A stretch of DNA of 64,000 bases from Stenotrophomonas sp. SAM-B (GCF_013387485.1 NZ_JABBXB010000001.1:640001-704000), one strand, 5' to 3'. Numbered from the stretch's first letter, positions 43,552 to 53,453 are shown. Numbers and translations are program-made. The notes: generated by a model not told the origin, from the sequence alone.

Positions 43552-44600
43552 AACGCTGGCATGGCCTGTTGATGTTGCTGTTCACCACCACGGTCTTCGC
43601 TGATCCGGGCGATGTGCAGCGCTTCCCGGCGCAGGGCGCGCCCACCGCGCAGCTGCGCATCCACGGCTCGACCGACATCGAAGTCTTCGCCACGGTGATC
43701 GCCGATTACCAGCGGCTGCACCCCGGCACCGAGATCGTCTACGAAGATGTGATCGCGCAGGAAATGTATGCGCGCTACCTGCGCGACCGCAGTGGCCCGT
43801 CCGCGCCGGACATGCTGATCAGCAGCGGCATGGACCTGCAGACCAAACTGGTCAACGACGGCCATGCGCTGGCGCACCGCTCGGCGCAGACCGACGCGCT
43901 GCCCGGCTGGGCACAGTGGCGGCACGAAGCGTTCGGGATCAGCTACGAGCCGGTGGCGATGGTCTACAACACCCGCACGCTGCCGGCGGCCCGGGTGCCG
44001 CATACGCGCCGGCAGCTGCTGGACCTGCTGCGCGCGCCGGATGCGCCGCTGCTCGGCCGGGTGGGGACCTATGACGCGCAGCGCAGCAGCGTCGGCTATC
44101 TGCTGGCGACCCAGGACGGCCAACGCGGCAGCATGGCCGGCGCCCTGCTCGGGGCGCTGGGCGACAACCGGGTGCAGCTGGAGGAGCGCACCGGGGTGCT
44201 GCTCGACAGGGTCAGCAGCGGCCAGCTCTCGCTGGTCTACAACGTGCTCGGCTCCTATGCGCAGGCCCGCATCGATGCGGGCGCGCCGCTGGGCATCATC
44301 GAACCGGAGGACTACACGCTGGTGATGCTGCGCACCGCGGTGATTCCGCGCGGTGGCCGGCATCCGGAAGAAGCCCGCCGCTTCCTCGACTATCTGCTGT
44401 CACCGCGCGGGCAGCAGGTGCTCTCCCGCGAGGCGCGGCTGATGCCGATCCTGCCGGCCGCGGGCCAGCGCCGTGGCGCGTCGCCGGAACGCAGCTACCG
44501 CCCGATCCAGCTCGGCCCGGGCCTGCTGGTCTACCTGGACGGCCTCAAGCGCCGCCAGTTCCTGGAGGCGTGGCGCGGCAGCATGCAGCAGGAGCGGTGA
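43548..44600 (+). CDS. Periplasmic solute-binding protein linked to the kinase
   Basis: The 350-residue secreted protein has a signal peptide (1-18, ending VFA) and a type-2 periplasmic binding fold similar to the iron(III)/PgtC group. Visible are LRIHGSTDIEVFATVIADYQ, DMLISSGMDLQTKLVNDG and FLDYLLSPRGQQVLSREARL. No ABC permease or ATPase is adjacent. Instead it overlaps the kinase gene by 4 bp (ATGA), like PgtC in the PgtABC phosphoglycerate sensing system. The best reading is a ligand-presenting co-sensor for the kinase, perhaps for citrate; this is inference. Confidence 0.88.
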   Translation: MKRWHGLLMLLFTTTVFADPGDVQRFPAQGAPTAQLRIHGSTDIEVFATVIADYQRLHPGTEIVYEDVIAQEMYARYLRDRSGPSAPDMLISSGMDLQTKLVNDGHALAHRSAQTDALPGWAQWRHEAFGISYEPVAMVYNTRTLPAARVPHTRRQLLDLLRAPDAPLLGRVGTYDAQRSSVGYLLATQDGQRGSMAGALLGALGDNRVQLEERTGVLLDRVSSGQLSLVYNVLGSYAQARIDAGAPLGIIEPEDYTLVMLRTAVIPRGGRHPEEARRFLDYLLSPRGQQVLSREARLMPILPAAGQRRGASPERSYRPIQLGPGLLVYLDGLKRRQFLEAWRGSMQQER

Positions 44601-44648
44601 TCACCGCTCCTGCTGCCCGCGCATTCCATCTGCGCTGCCAGGATGCCG

Positions 44649-44671
44649 GTAGTGACGGCCGCTGGCCGTCA
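44649..44671. repeat. SMAG element upstream of the LuxR regulator
   Basis: GTAG (44649-44652) leads TGACGGCC-GCT-GGCCGTCA (44653-44671), 20 bp before the regulator start. TACAAT (44679-44684) follows the palindrome and lies 7 bp before the ATG at 44692, so it may be the -10 box of that gene. Confidence 0.75.
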
Positions 44672-44691
44672 ACCTCATTACAATCGACGCC

Positions 44692-45342
44692 ATGAGTGAC
44701 ATCACCGTTCTGGTTGCCGACGACCATCCCCTGCTGCGTGCCGCCGTCGTGCATTCGCTGCGCCAGGCGCTGCCGCAGGTCAATGTGATCGAAGTGGCCA
44801 GTGCCGCGACGCTGGAAAGCGCACTGGGCCAGCACCCGGAGATCGAGCTGGTCCTGCTGGACCTGACCATGCCCGGCGCACGCGGGTTTTCCTCGCTGCT
44901 GCATGTGCGCGGATCGCACCCGGACATCCCGGTCGTGATCGTCTCGTCCAACGACCACCCGCGTGTGATCCGCCGCGCGCAGCAGTTCGGCGCCGCCGGC
45001 TTCATCCCCAAATCGGCGCCCGCCGAGACCATCGGCCAGGCCGTGGCCGCCGTGCTCGACGGCGGCGTGTGGTTCCCGGCAATGGCTGCGGAACGTTCTG
45101 AATCCGATGCCCTGCTGGCCGCGCGCCTGGCCCAGCTCACCCCGCAGCAGTTCCGCGTGCTGCTGAGCCTGGCCGACGGCCTGCTCAACAAGCAGATCGC
45201 CTACGAGCTGGGCCTGGCCGAAAACACGGTCAAGGTGCACGTCACCGCGATCCTGAAGAAGCTCGAGTGCCACAGCCGCACCCAGGCGGCGGTGCTGGTG
45301 AAAGCGCTGGAGCCGGAAGGGGATGCCGGCGCGGGGCTGTAG
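44692..45342 (+). CDS. LuxR-family (NarL/AgmR-ErdR-like) response regulator
   Basis: The 216-residue protein has a receiver domain with Asp57 (LVLLDLTMPG) and Lys107 (FIPKSAP), and a LuxR helix-turn-helix at about 148-205 (LADGLLNKQIAYELGLAENT). The receiver and HTH look like AgmR/ErdR/CrbR regulators of carbon-source use. It ends 10 bp from the convergent hybrid kinase, its likely partner. No ribosome site is visible; TACAAT lies 7 bp before the ATG, so a leaderless mRNA is possible. Confidence 0.92.
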   Translation: MSDITVLVADDHPLLRAAVVHSLRQALPQVNVIEVASAATLESALGQHPEIELVLLDLTMPGARGFSSLLHVRGSHPDIPVVIVSSNDHPRVIRRAQQFGAAGFIPKSAPAETIGQAVAAVLDGGVWFPAMAAERSESDALLAARLAQLTPQQFRVLLSLADGLLNKQIAYELGLAENTVKVHVTAILKKLECHSRTQAAVLVKALEPEGDAGAGL

Positions 45343-45352
45343 AGGCACACCC

Positions 45353-47998
45353 TCAGCTGCGATGCCGCACCAGCAGCTGTGTCATCAACGCCCGCAACGC
45401 CGGTGGGCGTACCGGCTTGGACAGGAAGCCCCAGCCATTCTCCATCGTCTGCGCCTTCAACGCATCGTCGCGCTCGGCGGTGACCAGGATCACCGGTGGG
45501 CGTGCCTGCCACAGCGTGCACAGCGCTTCGTACAGGTCCGGGCCGTGCCACTGGCCCATGCGCACGTCCAGCAGCAGCAACTGCGGCGTGTTGAAGGCCG
45601 AGGCGATCTCCAGCGCCGGCTGCGGGCCATCGGCCAGCTCCACCGCACAGCCCCAGCGTTCCAGCAGCGCGCGGGTAGCCGCACATACGCGCGGGTCGTC
45701 GTCGATGCTCCATACCCGGCAGCCGCGCAGGGGGCTGTCGTCGCCCGGCTCGGCGTTCGGCACCGGGGCGGCGGCGGGCAGGGGGACGTCGGCGGCGGCG
45801 CCCAGCGGTACGTCCACCGCGAACACGCTGCCGCGGCCCAGGGTGGAGCGCAGGTGGATGCGGTGCCCCAGCAGGCGGCCGATGCGCTCGACAATCGCCA
45901 GGCCCAGCCCGGCGCCGCGCTCCTGGTCCACGCCGTCATCCAGGCGGCGGAACTCTTCGAAGATCTCGCCCTGCAGGCTCTCGGGAATGCCCGGGCCCTG
46001 GTCGTGCACTTCGATGCGCAGCTGATCGCCCACGCGCCGGCAGCCAATGAGCACGCGCCCGCGCGGGGTATATCGCAGCGCATTGGAGAGGAAGTTCTGC
46101 AGGATGCGGCGCAGCAGGGCTTCGTCGCTCACCACCACCGCGCGGGTGTCCACCCAGTCCAGCTGCAGACCACGGCCTTCGGCGGCAATGCCGAATTCGC
46201 GCGCCAGCGTTTCCAGCAGCGGCGACAGCGCGAATGCATGCACGTGGGTCTGCAACGTGCCGGACTCCAGCCGCGAGATGTCCAGCAGGCTGTTGAGGAT
46301 GGAATCCTGCGCGGCCAGCGCGGCATCGACATGCTCGCTCAACTCCCGCGCATCGCCGCCCAGCTTGCCGCGCAGCACCGAGACGAACATGCGCGCCGCA
46401 TTGAGCGGCTGCAGCAGGTCGTGCACTGCCGAGGCCACGAACCGTGATTTGTAGCGGTTGGCGCGCTCGGCCTCGCGCCGTGCTTCGTCCAGATCGCGGG
46501 TGCGCTCGGCCACCCGATGCTCCAGGGCATCGGCCAGCGAGCGCAACTCGCGCGCGGTGTTCTTGTAGCTGGTGATGTCTGCGTAGCTGGTCACGAAGCC
46601 GCCGTCGGGCAGGGGATTGCCGCGTATTTCCAGCACGGTGCCGTCGTCCTTCTCGCTCTCGCGCATGTGCGGGCGGCCGCTGCGCAGATGGTTGAGGCGA
46701 CGCTCGATCGCTTCTTCGATCGGGCCGGGCCCGAGCAGGCCACGCCGCGCGTTGAAGCGGAAAATCTCCTCGATCGGTCGGCCGACCTGGATCAGGCCGG
46801 ACGGAAACCGGAACAGCTCCAGATAGCGCGCGTTCCACGCCACCAGCTTCTGTTCGTTGTCGATCACCACCACGCCCTGCGGCAGGTGCGCCAGGCTGCG
46901 GCTGAGACCGCTGTCGGCCTGCTGGGCGGCCTGCAGCACGCCGTCCTGCGCGGTACGCAGCTCCTGCGCATGCTGTTTGAGTACGCTTTCCAGCTCACGC
47001 CGGCTGCGCTGGCGATGGGCGGCCAAGCGCCGCCGCTGCTGGATGAACAACACCAGGAAGCCCAGTGCCAGCCATGCCGCACCGCCTCCGATGGCGGCAC
47101 TGCGCCCGGCGCTGGTGGCAGCGCCGGCATCGTGCAGCAGGTGCAGGTTCCACTGCTCCTCGGGCAGCGCCAGGGTCTGCCAGAGCATCTCGCCCGGCAG
47201 CACCGGATCGAGCAGGTGGACCATGCGGCCGCCATCGTCGAGCACGCTGCCGGTGCGTACCCGCAGCGGTTGCAGTGAGCGGTCGGCGTACTGGCGGCTG
47301 TCGAGCATCTCGCTGCGTTCGGCGGCGCCCAGCGGCCGCAGCAGCCGGTAGCGCCAGGCGTCGCGGTTGGCCAGGAACACCACATCGTGCTCGTCGCTGG
47401 CCAGCACCACGTCCGGGCTGGTCAGCCATTCCTGCTCCAGCGCGGCCAGTTCGATCTTGATCACCACCACGCCGATGCGCGCGCCGTCTTCCTCGATCGC
47501 CTGCGACAGGTAGTAGCCGGGCACGCCGGTGGTCATGCCGATGCCGTAGAAGCGGCCGTGGCCGGTGGCCAGCGCCTGGCGGTAGTAGGGGCGGTAGCTG
47601 TAGTCCTCGCCGACGTTGCTGCTGGGCTGGTCCCAGTTACTGGCGGCCACGGCCACGCCGTCACGCCCGACCAGGGTCAGGGTGGAGGCGCGGGTGACCT
47701 GGTTGGCGCGCTGCAGTTTCAGGTTCAGCCGCTGGCGGGCGGCGGCATCGGGGCGCCGCTGCAGCGCCCCACGCAGGTCCGGGTCCAGCGCCAGCACCTG
47801 CGGCAGCGTGCCGAAGCGGTCGACGCGCTGCTGCAGGCCCTGGGCGTACAGCTCCAGCTGACGCTGCACCTGGCCGCCCTCGGTGGCCAGCGCGCGGCGC
47901 CAGGCGTAGTGGCCGGCCGCGGCCGCGCACAGCACGGTGCCGCCGATCATCACCAGCAGGGTCAACAGCAGGGTGCGGTGGCGGCCGAGCCAATACAT
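45353..47998 (-). CDS. Hybrid sensor kinase with DctB-like periplasmic sensor
   Basis: The protein has 881 residues. Helices at about 9-31 and 302-322 bracket a periplasmic double-PAS (Cache) sensor. Its segment YSYRPYYRQALATGHGRFYG (134-152) and TTGVPGYYLS resemble the ligand pocket of the C4-dicarboxylate sensor DctB. A PAS domain (about 370-480) is followed by HisKA with His526 (VHDLLQPLNAAR), an ATPase domain, and a C-terminal receiver with Asp811 and Lys861. The core is of the NahK/ErcS' kind. The neighbours dctA, a porin and maeB suggest sensing of succinate, fumarate or malate. Confidence 0.92.
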   Translation of the reverse strand: MYWLGRHRTLLLTLLVMIGGTVLCAAAAGHYAWRRALATEGGQVQRQLELYAQGLQQRVDRFGTLPQVLALDPDLRGALQRRPDAAARQRLNLKLQRANQVTRASTLTLVGRDGVAVAASNWDQPSSNVGEDYSYRPYYRQALATGHGRFYGIGMTTGVPGYYLSQAIEEDGARIGVVVIKIELAALEQEWLTSPDVVLASDEHDVVFLANRDAWRYRLLRPLGAAERSEMLDSRQYADRSLQPLRVRTGSVLDDGGRMVHLLDPVLPGEMLWQTLALPEEQWNLHLLHDAGAATSAGRSAAIGGGAAWLALGFLVLFIQQRRRLAAHRQRSRRELESVLKQHAQELRTAQDGVLQAAQQADSGLSRSLAHLPQGVVVIDNEQKLVAWNARYLELFRFPSGLIQVGRPIEEIFRFNARRGLLGPGPIEEAIERRLNHLRSGRPHMRESEKDDGTVLEIRGNPLPDGGFVTSYADITSYKNTARELRSLADALEHRVAERTRDLDEARREAERANRYKSRFVASAVHDLLQPLNAARMFVSVLRGKLGGDARELSEHVDAALAAQDSILNSLLDISRLESGTLQTHVHAFALSPLLETLAREFGIAAEGRGLQLDWVDTRAVVVSDEALLRRILQNFLSNALRYTPRGRVLIGCRRVGDQLRIEVHDQGPGIPESLQGEIFEEFRRLDDGVDQERGAGLGLAIVERIGRLLGHRIHLRSTLGRGSVFAVDVPLGAAADVPLPAAAPVPNAEPGDDSPLRGCRVWSIDDDPRVCAATRALLERWGCAVELADGPQPALEIASAFNTPQLLLLDVRMGQWHGPDLYEALCTLWQARPPVILVTAERDDALKAQTMENGWGFLSKPVRPPALRALMTQLLVRHRS

Positions 47999-48073
47999 GG
48001 GCGGCAGTCTACGATCGCGCGGCGGCCGTGGTGTGCACGCCCGCCGCGCCGGTTACGGTCGGCGGCGCAGGGC

Positions 48074-49240
48074 TCAGAAGTGCATCTGCGCGCGCAGTTC
48101 GAAGATTTCCGGCTGGCTGCGCACGCCACGACGGCTGGCATCGACCTTGACGTAGTTCGCCTGGAACTTGAAGTGCGAGGTCAGGTACCAGTTGGCGCCG
48201 AGGGTCCAATCGTGCTGGCGGCCGCCGAACACATCGGCGTCATCCAGATCGATGCGGCTGTAGCGGGTGACCAGCTCGACCGCACCGTAGTCGTGGGCCG
48301 GCTTGACGTTGGCCACGGCGCCGGCGTTGTACGGGCGCGATTCCCCGGTGAGGATCCAGCTGGCCATCGCGTACTGGCCGTTGCCGGTGTAGTCCGGCTT
48401 GCCGTCACGGCTGACCGTGGTCTGCAGCGCTTCGCCCTGCAGCGAGAACGGGCCGCGGATCCAGATGCCTTCCAGGCCGGTGCGCACGATCTTGTCGGCG
48501 GTGGTCAGCGCACCGGAGTCGACCAGGCGGATGTCGGTCAGGCCGGCTTCCGGGCGTGCGCGCAGGCGGGCGCTGGCCGGGTGCGAGACATCGCGGCCAT
48601 CGCGGTAACCGCGCGGATTTTCCTGCGAATAGGCCAGGCCCAGGTGGATCACGTCGCCTGCGGCCTTGACCGGGGTCCACACGGCACGCACGGCCTGGGT
48701 GGTGCCGGGGTTGTCGCCCTGCAGGTCCTTGCCGCCATAGGCGCCGGCCTGCAGCAGGTACTGCGGACGCTCCAGCACCCATTCGGCACCGGTGCGGCGG
48801 CCTTCGTAGAACGCCTGAACGGGCAGGGCGGTCTCTAGGAAGCTGCCGGCGCGCGAGGAGGTGCCCGCGTCCAGGCCGACCGGGGTCTTCATGTAGCCGA
48901 AGCGGAAGCGGCCGATATCGCTGCCGAAGAAGGCCTTGCTTTCGAAGCGGACGAACACGTCCAGCCAGGTGTCGGCCTGGAAGTCGTAATAGACCATGGC
49001 GTCGTACACGCCCTTCTTCTTCAGGGTGGCGCCGAATTCCTTGCGGCGCACGGCGTCGGCGTCTTCGATGCCGCTGTTGCCGGAGAAGTCGTTGAGGTCG
49101 TAGGCGATGTTGGCAGTCGCTGCCAGCTCGGTACCGTCACTGAAGGTGGTCTTGGTCGGCCAGTTGTCCCAGTCGGCCGCGGTGGCGGCGAGCGGGGCGG
49201 TGGTCAGGGCCAGGGCGATGAACAGGGGCGTAGGGCGCAT
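48074..49240 (-). CDS. OprO/OprP-type porin, second copy
   Basis: The 388-residue protein has a signal peptide (1-22, ending ATA) and the same barrel plan as the porin at 40142-41323. Shared features are an early RRKEFGATLKKKGVYDAMVYYD strand set (positions 65-86) and the C-terminal strand ELRAQMHF. It is divergent from dctA with 263 bp between them and next to the DctB-like kinase, so it may pass dicarboxylates through the outer membrane. Phosphate cannot be excluded from sequence. Confidence 0.9.
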   Translation of the reverse strand: MRPTPLFIALALTTAPLAATAADWDNWPTKTTFSDGTELAATANIAYDLNDFSGNSGIEDADAVRRKEFGATLKKKGVYDAMVYYDFQADTWLDVFVRFESKAFFGSDIGRFRFGYMKTPVGLDAGTSSRAGSFLETALPVQAFYEGRRTGAEWVLERPQYLLQAGAYGGKDLQGDNPGTTQAVRAVWTPVKAAGDVIHLGLAYSQENPRGYRDGRDVSHPASARLRARPEAGLTDIRLVDSGALTTADKIVRTGLEGIWIRGPFSLQGEALQTTVSRDGKPDYTGNGQYAMASWILTGESRPYNAGAVANVKPAHDYGAVELVTRYSRIDLDDADVFGGRQHDWTLGANWYLTSHFKFQANYVKVDASRRGVRSQPEIFELRAQMHF

Positions 49241-49503
49241 GGGCGGTAGCTGCTAGATAAGGGTGGGGCAGAACAACAACGGCCGCGGACGGCAAATCTG
49301 AGGGGCTGTCGCCCCCTGATCCGCCGCTGGGCCACCCGCCGCCGTGGGGGCGCGGTGCCGGGCCAGTGTAGGCAGTCCGGCCAGCTGAACCGGGGGGCTA
49401 GTACCAATAGGTTATCTGCGTTGGCGAGATGCGGGCGTAAAAAGGCCACGCCAGATGCCGCCCAGCGCGGCCGGCATCCATCGTGACACTGCCGGAGCTT
49501 CCC
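49241..49503. promoter_or_regulatory. Divergent porin / dctA control region
   Basis: The gap holds the promoters of the porin (minus) and dctA (plus). The stretch CTAGTACCAATAGGTTAT (49396-49413) is AT-richer than its surroundings and contains a near-palindrome TACCAATAGGTTA. I saw no clear -24/-12 sigma-54 signature, although DctB/DctD-type systems usually use sigma-54. This fits the LuxR-type regulator found here. Confidence 0.4.
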
Positions 49504-50853
49504 ATGCACGTTCCCACCACCGCCCCGCTGGCGGCCAAGCCGCTGCCGTTCTACCGCCAACTGTATTTCCAGGTGGTGGTGGCGATCGTCCTCGGTGCGA
49601 TCCTCGGCCATTACGAGCCGGCCTTCGCCGAATCGCTCAAGCCGCTCGGCGACGCCTTCATCAAGCTGGTGAAGATGATCATCGCCCCGGTGATCTTCCT
49701 GACCATCGTCACCGGCATCGCCGGCATGACCCACCTGCGCACCGTGGGCCGGGTGTTCGCCAAGTCGATGGCCTACTTCCTGTTCTTCTCCACGCTGGCC
49801 CTGGTGGTCGGCATGGTGGTGGCGCACGTGGTGCAGCCGGGCGCGGGCATGAACATCAACCCGGCCGACCTGGACCAGACCGCGGTCAACGGCTACGTGC
49901 AGAAATCGCATGAGCTGACCCTGGTCGGCTTCGCGATGGACATCATCCCGGCCACCCTGGTCAGTGCCTTCGTCGAGGGCAACATCCTGCAGGTGCTGTT
50001 CGTGGCGGTGCTGTTCGGCATCGCGCTGGCCCTGACCGGCGAGAAGGGCCGCCCGGTGCTGACCTTCCTGGAGGCGCTGACCGCGCCGGTGTTCCGCCTG
50101 GTCCACCTCCTGATGAAGGCCGCCCCGATCGGTGCGTTCGGCGCGATCGCCTTCACCATCGGCAAGTACGGAGTGGGCTCGCTGGTCAACCTGGCCTGGC
50201 TGGTCGGCTCGTTCTACCTGACCGCCTTCCTGTTCGTGGCGGTGATCCTGGGCGTGGTCTGTCGCCTGTGCGGGTTCTCGGTGTTCAAGCTGGCCCGCTA
50301 CCTCAAGGCCGAGCTGCTGCTGGTGCTGGGCACCTCGTCCTCCGAATCGGCGCTGCCCTCGCTGATGGAGAAGATGGAAAAGGCCGGCTGCAGCAAGTCC
50401 GTGGTGGGCCTGGTGGTCCCGACCGGCTACTCGTTCAACCTGGACGGCACCAACATCTACATGACCCTGGCGGCGCTGTTCATCGCCCAGGCGACCAATA
50501 CCGAGCTGACCCTGGGCCACCAGATCGCCCTGCTGCTGGTGGCGATGCTCAGCTCCAAGGGCGCCGCCGGCGTCACCGGGGCCGGCTTCATCACCCTGGC
50601 CGCGACCCTGGCCGTGGTGCCGGAAGTGCCGGTGGCCGGCATGGCACTGATCCTGGGCGTGGACCGCTTCATGAGCGAATGCCGCTCGCTGACCAACTTC
50701 ATCGGCAATGCCGTGGCCACCGTGGTGGTCTCGCGCTGGGAAAACGCGCTGGATCGCGACCGCCTGGCGATGGTGCTGGACGGCCGCGAAGCCGAGCTGC
50801 CGCCACTGGTGGTCGACGAGCTGCCGTCGAGCCTGCCGGCCCCGGCGCACTGA
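49504..50853 (+). CDS. dctA: C4-dicarboxylate:cation symporter DctA
   Basis: This inner-membrane importer of succinate, fumarate and malate with H+ or Na+ belongs to the DAACS/glutamate transporter family. The 449-residue protein shows [24 protein letters not shown] near the N-terminus (positions 51-74), the serine-rich reentrant loop [17 protein letters not shown], the cation/substrate motif [16 protein letters not shown], and the second loop [17 protein letters not shown] 49504 is preferred to the GTG at 49483 because GGAG lies just before it. maeB follows 199 bp downstream. Confidence 0.95.
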   Translation: MHVPTTAPLAAKPLPFYRQLYFQVVVAIVLGAILGHYEPAFAESLKPLGDAFIKLVKMIIAPVIFLTIVTGIAGMTHLRTVGRVFAKSMAYFLFFSTLALVVGMVVAHVVQPGAGMNINPADLDQTAVNGYVQKSHELTLVGFAMDIIPATLVSAFVEGNILQVLFVAVLFGIALALTGEKGRPVLTFLEALTAPVFRLVHLLMKAAPIGAFGAIAFTIGKYGVGSLVNLAWLVGSFYLTAFLFVAVILGVVCRLCGFSVFKLARYLKAELLLVLGTSSSESALPSLMEKMEKAGCSKSVVGLVVPTGYSFNLDGTNIYMTLAALFIAQATNTELTLGHQIALLLVAMLSSKGAAGVTGAGFITLAATLAVVPEVPVAGMALILGVDRFMSECRSLTNFIGNAVATVVVSRWENALDRDRLAMVLDGREAELPPLVVDELPSSLPAPAH

Positions 50854-50886
50854 GCCCGATGGCCTGATTGTGTGGTGCATGGTCGT

Positions 50887-50924
50887 GCCGTTCCTGCCGG
50901 GGCGGGACGGCCATGTTTTGTTTT
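50887..50924 (+). terminator. Probable terminator after dctA
   Basis: An imperfect GC-rich hairpin runs from GCCGTTCCTGCC (50887 on) to GGCGGGACGGC (50901-50911), with G-U type pairs. It is followed by ATGTTTTGTTTT. It separates dctA from maeB transcription. Confidence 0.55.
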
Positions 50925-51052
50925 GAAGGCCTGGTGCGCGGTGCTGGATTATGTGCGGTTGCAGCATGACCGCGACAGCGTAGCGACAGGTCCGTCCACG
51001 CCAACGGGGGTATGATCCCCTGTTCCTCTCGCCCATTCATCTGCAGAAAGCG

Positions 51053-53344
51053 ATGTCCAACGAAGATTTCAAACAGGCAGCCCTCGACTATCACCGGCTC
51101 TCGCCGCCCGGCAAGATCAAGGTCACCGCGACCAAGCCGATGTTGACCCAGCGCGATCTGTCGTTGGCGTACTCCCCGGGCGTCGCACACGCCTGCGAGG
51201 CGATCATGGCCGACCCGCAGCAGGCCAGTGAACTGACCGCCCGCGGCAACCTGGTCGCCGTGATCTCCAACGGCACCGCCGTGCTGGGCCTGGGCAACAT
51301 CGGCCCGCTGGCCGGCAAGCCGGTGATGGAAGGCAAGGGCGTGCTGTTCCAGAAGTTCGCCGGCATCGATGTGTTCGACATCGAGATCGATGAGAACGAC
51401 CCGGACAAGCTGGTCGACATCATCGCCTCGCTGGAACCGACCTTCGGTGGCATCAACCTGGAAGACATCAAGGCGCCGGAATGCTTCATCGTGGAGCGCA
51501 AGCTGCGCGAGCGGATGAACATCCCGGTGTTCCATGACGACCAGCACGGCACCGCGATCATCGTCGGTGCGGCCGTGCTCAACGCCATGCTTGTCACCGG
51601 CAAGAACATCGAAGACGTGAAGCTGGCCACCACCGGCATGGGCGCGGCGGGTATTTCCTGCGTCAACATGCTGGTCTCGCTGGGCCTGAAGAAAGAGAAC
51701 ATCCTCGCCTTCGACCGCGACGGCGTGATCCACACCGGCCGCACCGACCTGGACCCGGAGAAGGCGCGTTACGCGCGTGATACCGACAAGCGCACGCTGG
51801 CCGAGATCGTCGACGGCGCGGACATCTTCCTGGGCCTGTCGGCCCCGGGCATCCTGACCGCGGACATGGTCAAGACCATGGCCAAGGATCCGGTGATCTT
51901 CGCGCTGGCCAACCCGACGCCGGAGATCATGCCGGAAGTGGCGCGTTCGGTCCGCCCGGACGCGCTGATCGGTACGGGTCGTTCGGACTACCCGAACCAG
52001 ATCAACAACGTGCTGTGCTTCCCGTACCTGTTCCGTGGTGCGCTGGACGTCGGCGCGACCGCGATCAACGAAGAAATGAAGATCGCCTGCGTGCACGCGA
52101 TCGCCGCGATGGCGCGCCGTGAGGCCAGCGACCTGGGCTCGGCCTATGGCGATGAGACCCCGAGCTTCGGCCGCGATTACCTGATTCCGCGTCCGTTCGA
52201 CCGCCGCCTGCTGGTGGAGCTGTCGGCCGCCGTGGCGCAGGCCGCGATGGATTCCGGCGTGGCCACCCGTCCGGTCGCCGACATGGGCGCGTACCGCGAG
52301 AAGCTGGCCCAGTTCGTCTACCGCACCAGCCTGATGATGAAGCCGGTCTACGACCGCGCGCGTTCGGACAAGCAGCGCGTGGTGTATGCCGAAGGCGAAG
52401 AGGAAGTGGTGCTGCGCGCGGTGCAGAACGTGGTCGACGAGGGCCTGGCGCAGCCGATCCTGATCGGCCGCCCGGACGTGATCGAATCGCGTATCGAGCG
52501 CCTGGGCCTGCGCATGAAGGCCGGTGTCGACTTCGACATCACCAACATCAACGACGACCCGCGCTTCAACGAGTACTGGCAGTACTACCACAACCTCACC
52601 GGCCGTCGCGGCGTGACCGTGGCCGCCGCCAAGAACCTGATGCGCTCGCGCCCGACGCTGATCGCGGCGGTGATGGTGGCGCGCGGCGAAGCCGACGCCA
52701 TGCTGACCGGCGTGGTCGGCCGCTTCCACAAGAAGCTCGGCTACGTGCGCAGCGTGTTGCCGCTGGAAGCCAAGGTGACCTCCACCTCGGCGATGACCGG
52801 CGTGATCAACCAGCAGGGCGTGTTCTTCTTCGTGGATACCCACGTGCAGGAAGATCCGACCGCCGAGCAGATCACTGAAGCCACGCTGCAGGCGGCGTAC
52901 CGCATGAAGCTGTTCGGCATCGAACCGAAGGTGGCGCTGCTGTCGCACTCCAACTTCGGCAGCCACGACTCCAAGGACGCGCTGAAGATGCGGGCGGTCC
53001 GCGAGATGCTGCTCAAGCGCAACCCGCGCTTGAACGTGGATGGCGAGATGCAGGGCGATACCGCATGGGATGAAGCCCTGCGCCAGAAGCTGCTGCCCAA
53101 CAGCACGCTGAAGGGCCGCGCCAACCTGTTCGTGCTGCCCAACCTGGAAGCGGCCAACATCGCCTACAACCTGGTTCGCGTCTTCACCGACGGCGTGGCG
53201 ATCGGTCCGATCCTGATGGGCGTGGCCAAGCCGGTGCACATCCTGACCACCAGCGCGACCTCGCGCCGCGTGCTCAACATGACCGCCATCGCGGCCGTGG
53301 ATGCGCAGATCCGCAAGCAACTGGAAGCTGAGAAGAGCGCGTAA
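51053..53344 (+). CDS. maeB: NADP-dependent malic enzyme with phosphotransacetylase-like domain
   Basis: The enzyme decarboxylates malate to pyruvate, making NADPH. The 763-residue length matches MaeB. It has a malic N-domain (about 15-155, [15 protein letters not shown]), the catalytic/metal segment [14 protein letters not shown], an NAD(P) Rossmann domain ([14 protein letters not shown]) and a C-terminal PTA-like domain (about 430-755, [20 protein letters not shown]) that in E. coli binds acetyl-CoA for control. It is functionally linked to dctA, which brings in malate and its precursors. Confidence 0.95.
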   Translation: MSNEDFKQAALDYHRLSPPGKIKVTATKPMLTQRDLSLAYSPGVAHACEAIMADPQQASELTARGNLVAVISNGTAVLGLGNIGPLAGKPVMEGKGVLFQKFAGIDVFDIEIDENDPDKLVDIIASLEPTFGGINLEDIKAPECFIVERKLRERMNIPVFHDDQHGTAIIVGAAVLNAMLVTGKNIEDVKLATTGMGAAGISCVNMLVSLGLKKENILAFDRDGVIHTGRTDLDPEKARYARDTDKRTLAEIVDGADIFLGLSAPGILTADMVKTMAKDPVIFALANPTPEIMPEVARSVRPDALIGTGRSDYPNQINNVLCFPYLFRGALDVGATAINEEMKIACVHAIAAMARREASDLGSAYGDETPSFGRDYLIPRPFDRRLLVELSAAVAQAAMDSGVATRPVADMGAYREKLAQFVYRTSLMMKPVYDRARSDKQRVVYAEGEEEVVLRAVQNVVDEGLAQPILIGRPDVIESRIERLGLRMKAGVDFDITNINDDPRFNEYWQYYHNLTGRRGVTVAAAKNLMRSRPTLIAAVMVARGEADAMLTGVVGRFHKKLGYVRSVLPLEAKVTSTSAMTGVINQQGVFFFVDTHVQEDPTAEQITEATLQAAYRMKLFGIEPKVALLSHSNFGSHDSKDALKMRAVREMLLKRNPRLNVDGEMQGDTAWDEALRQKLLPNSTLKGRANLFVLPNLEAANIAYNLVRVFTDGVAIGPILMGVAKPVHILTTSATSRRVLNMTAIAAVDAQIRKQLEAEKSA

Positions 53345-53370
53345 GGCGTTCTTTCCAGCGTCAGTTGCCA

Positions 53371-53400
53371 GAACGCGCCCTTCGGGGCGCGTTCTCGTTT
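53371..53400 (+). terminator. Terminator of maeB
   Basis: GAACGCGCCC (53371-53380), TTCG tetraloop and GGGCGCGTTC (53385-53394) form a perfect 10-bp stem, followed by TCGTTT. The site is 27 bp past the maeB stop. Confidence 0.85.
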
Positions 53401-53415
53401 CGCGCAGCGAAACGG

Positions 53416-53440
53416 GTAGCTGCCGACCGTTGGTCGGCAG
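53416..53440. repeat. GTAG-led palindrome
   Basis: GTAG (53416-53419) leads CTGCCGACC-GTT-GGTCGGCAG (53420-53440). It has the same loop and inner stem as the copy at 4300-4324. Confidence 0.75.
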
Positions 53441-53453
53441 GCATCAGTGAAAG

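Noticed and set aside
49241-49503. A sigma-54 promoter for dctA
   Set aside because: I looked for a TGGCAC-N5-TTGC type -24/-12 element and did not find a convincing one.
50699-53320. An 873-codon minus-strand frame across maeB
   Set aside because: It is antisense to a gene with intact catalytic motifs; its Arg/His/Val content is typical of a shadow frame.
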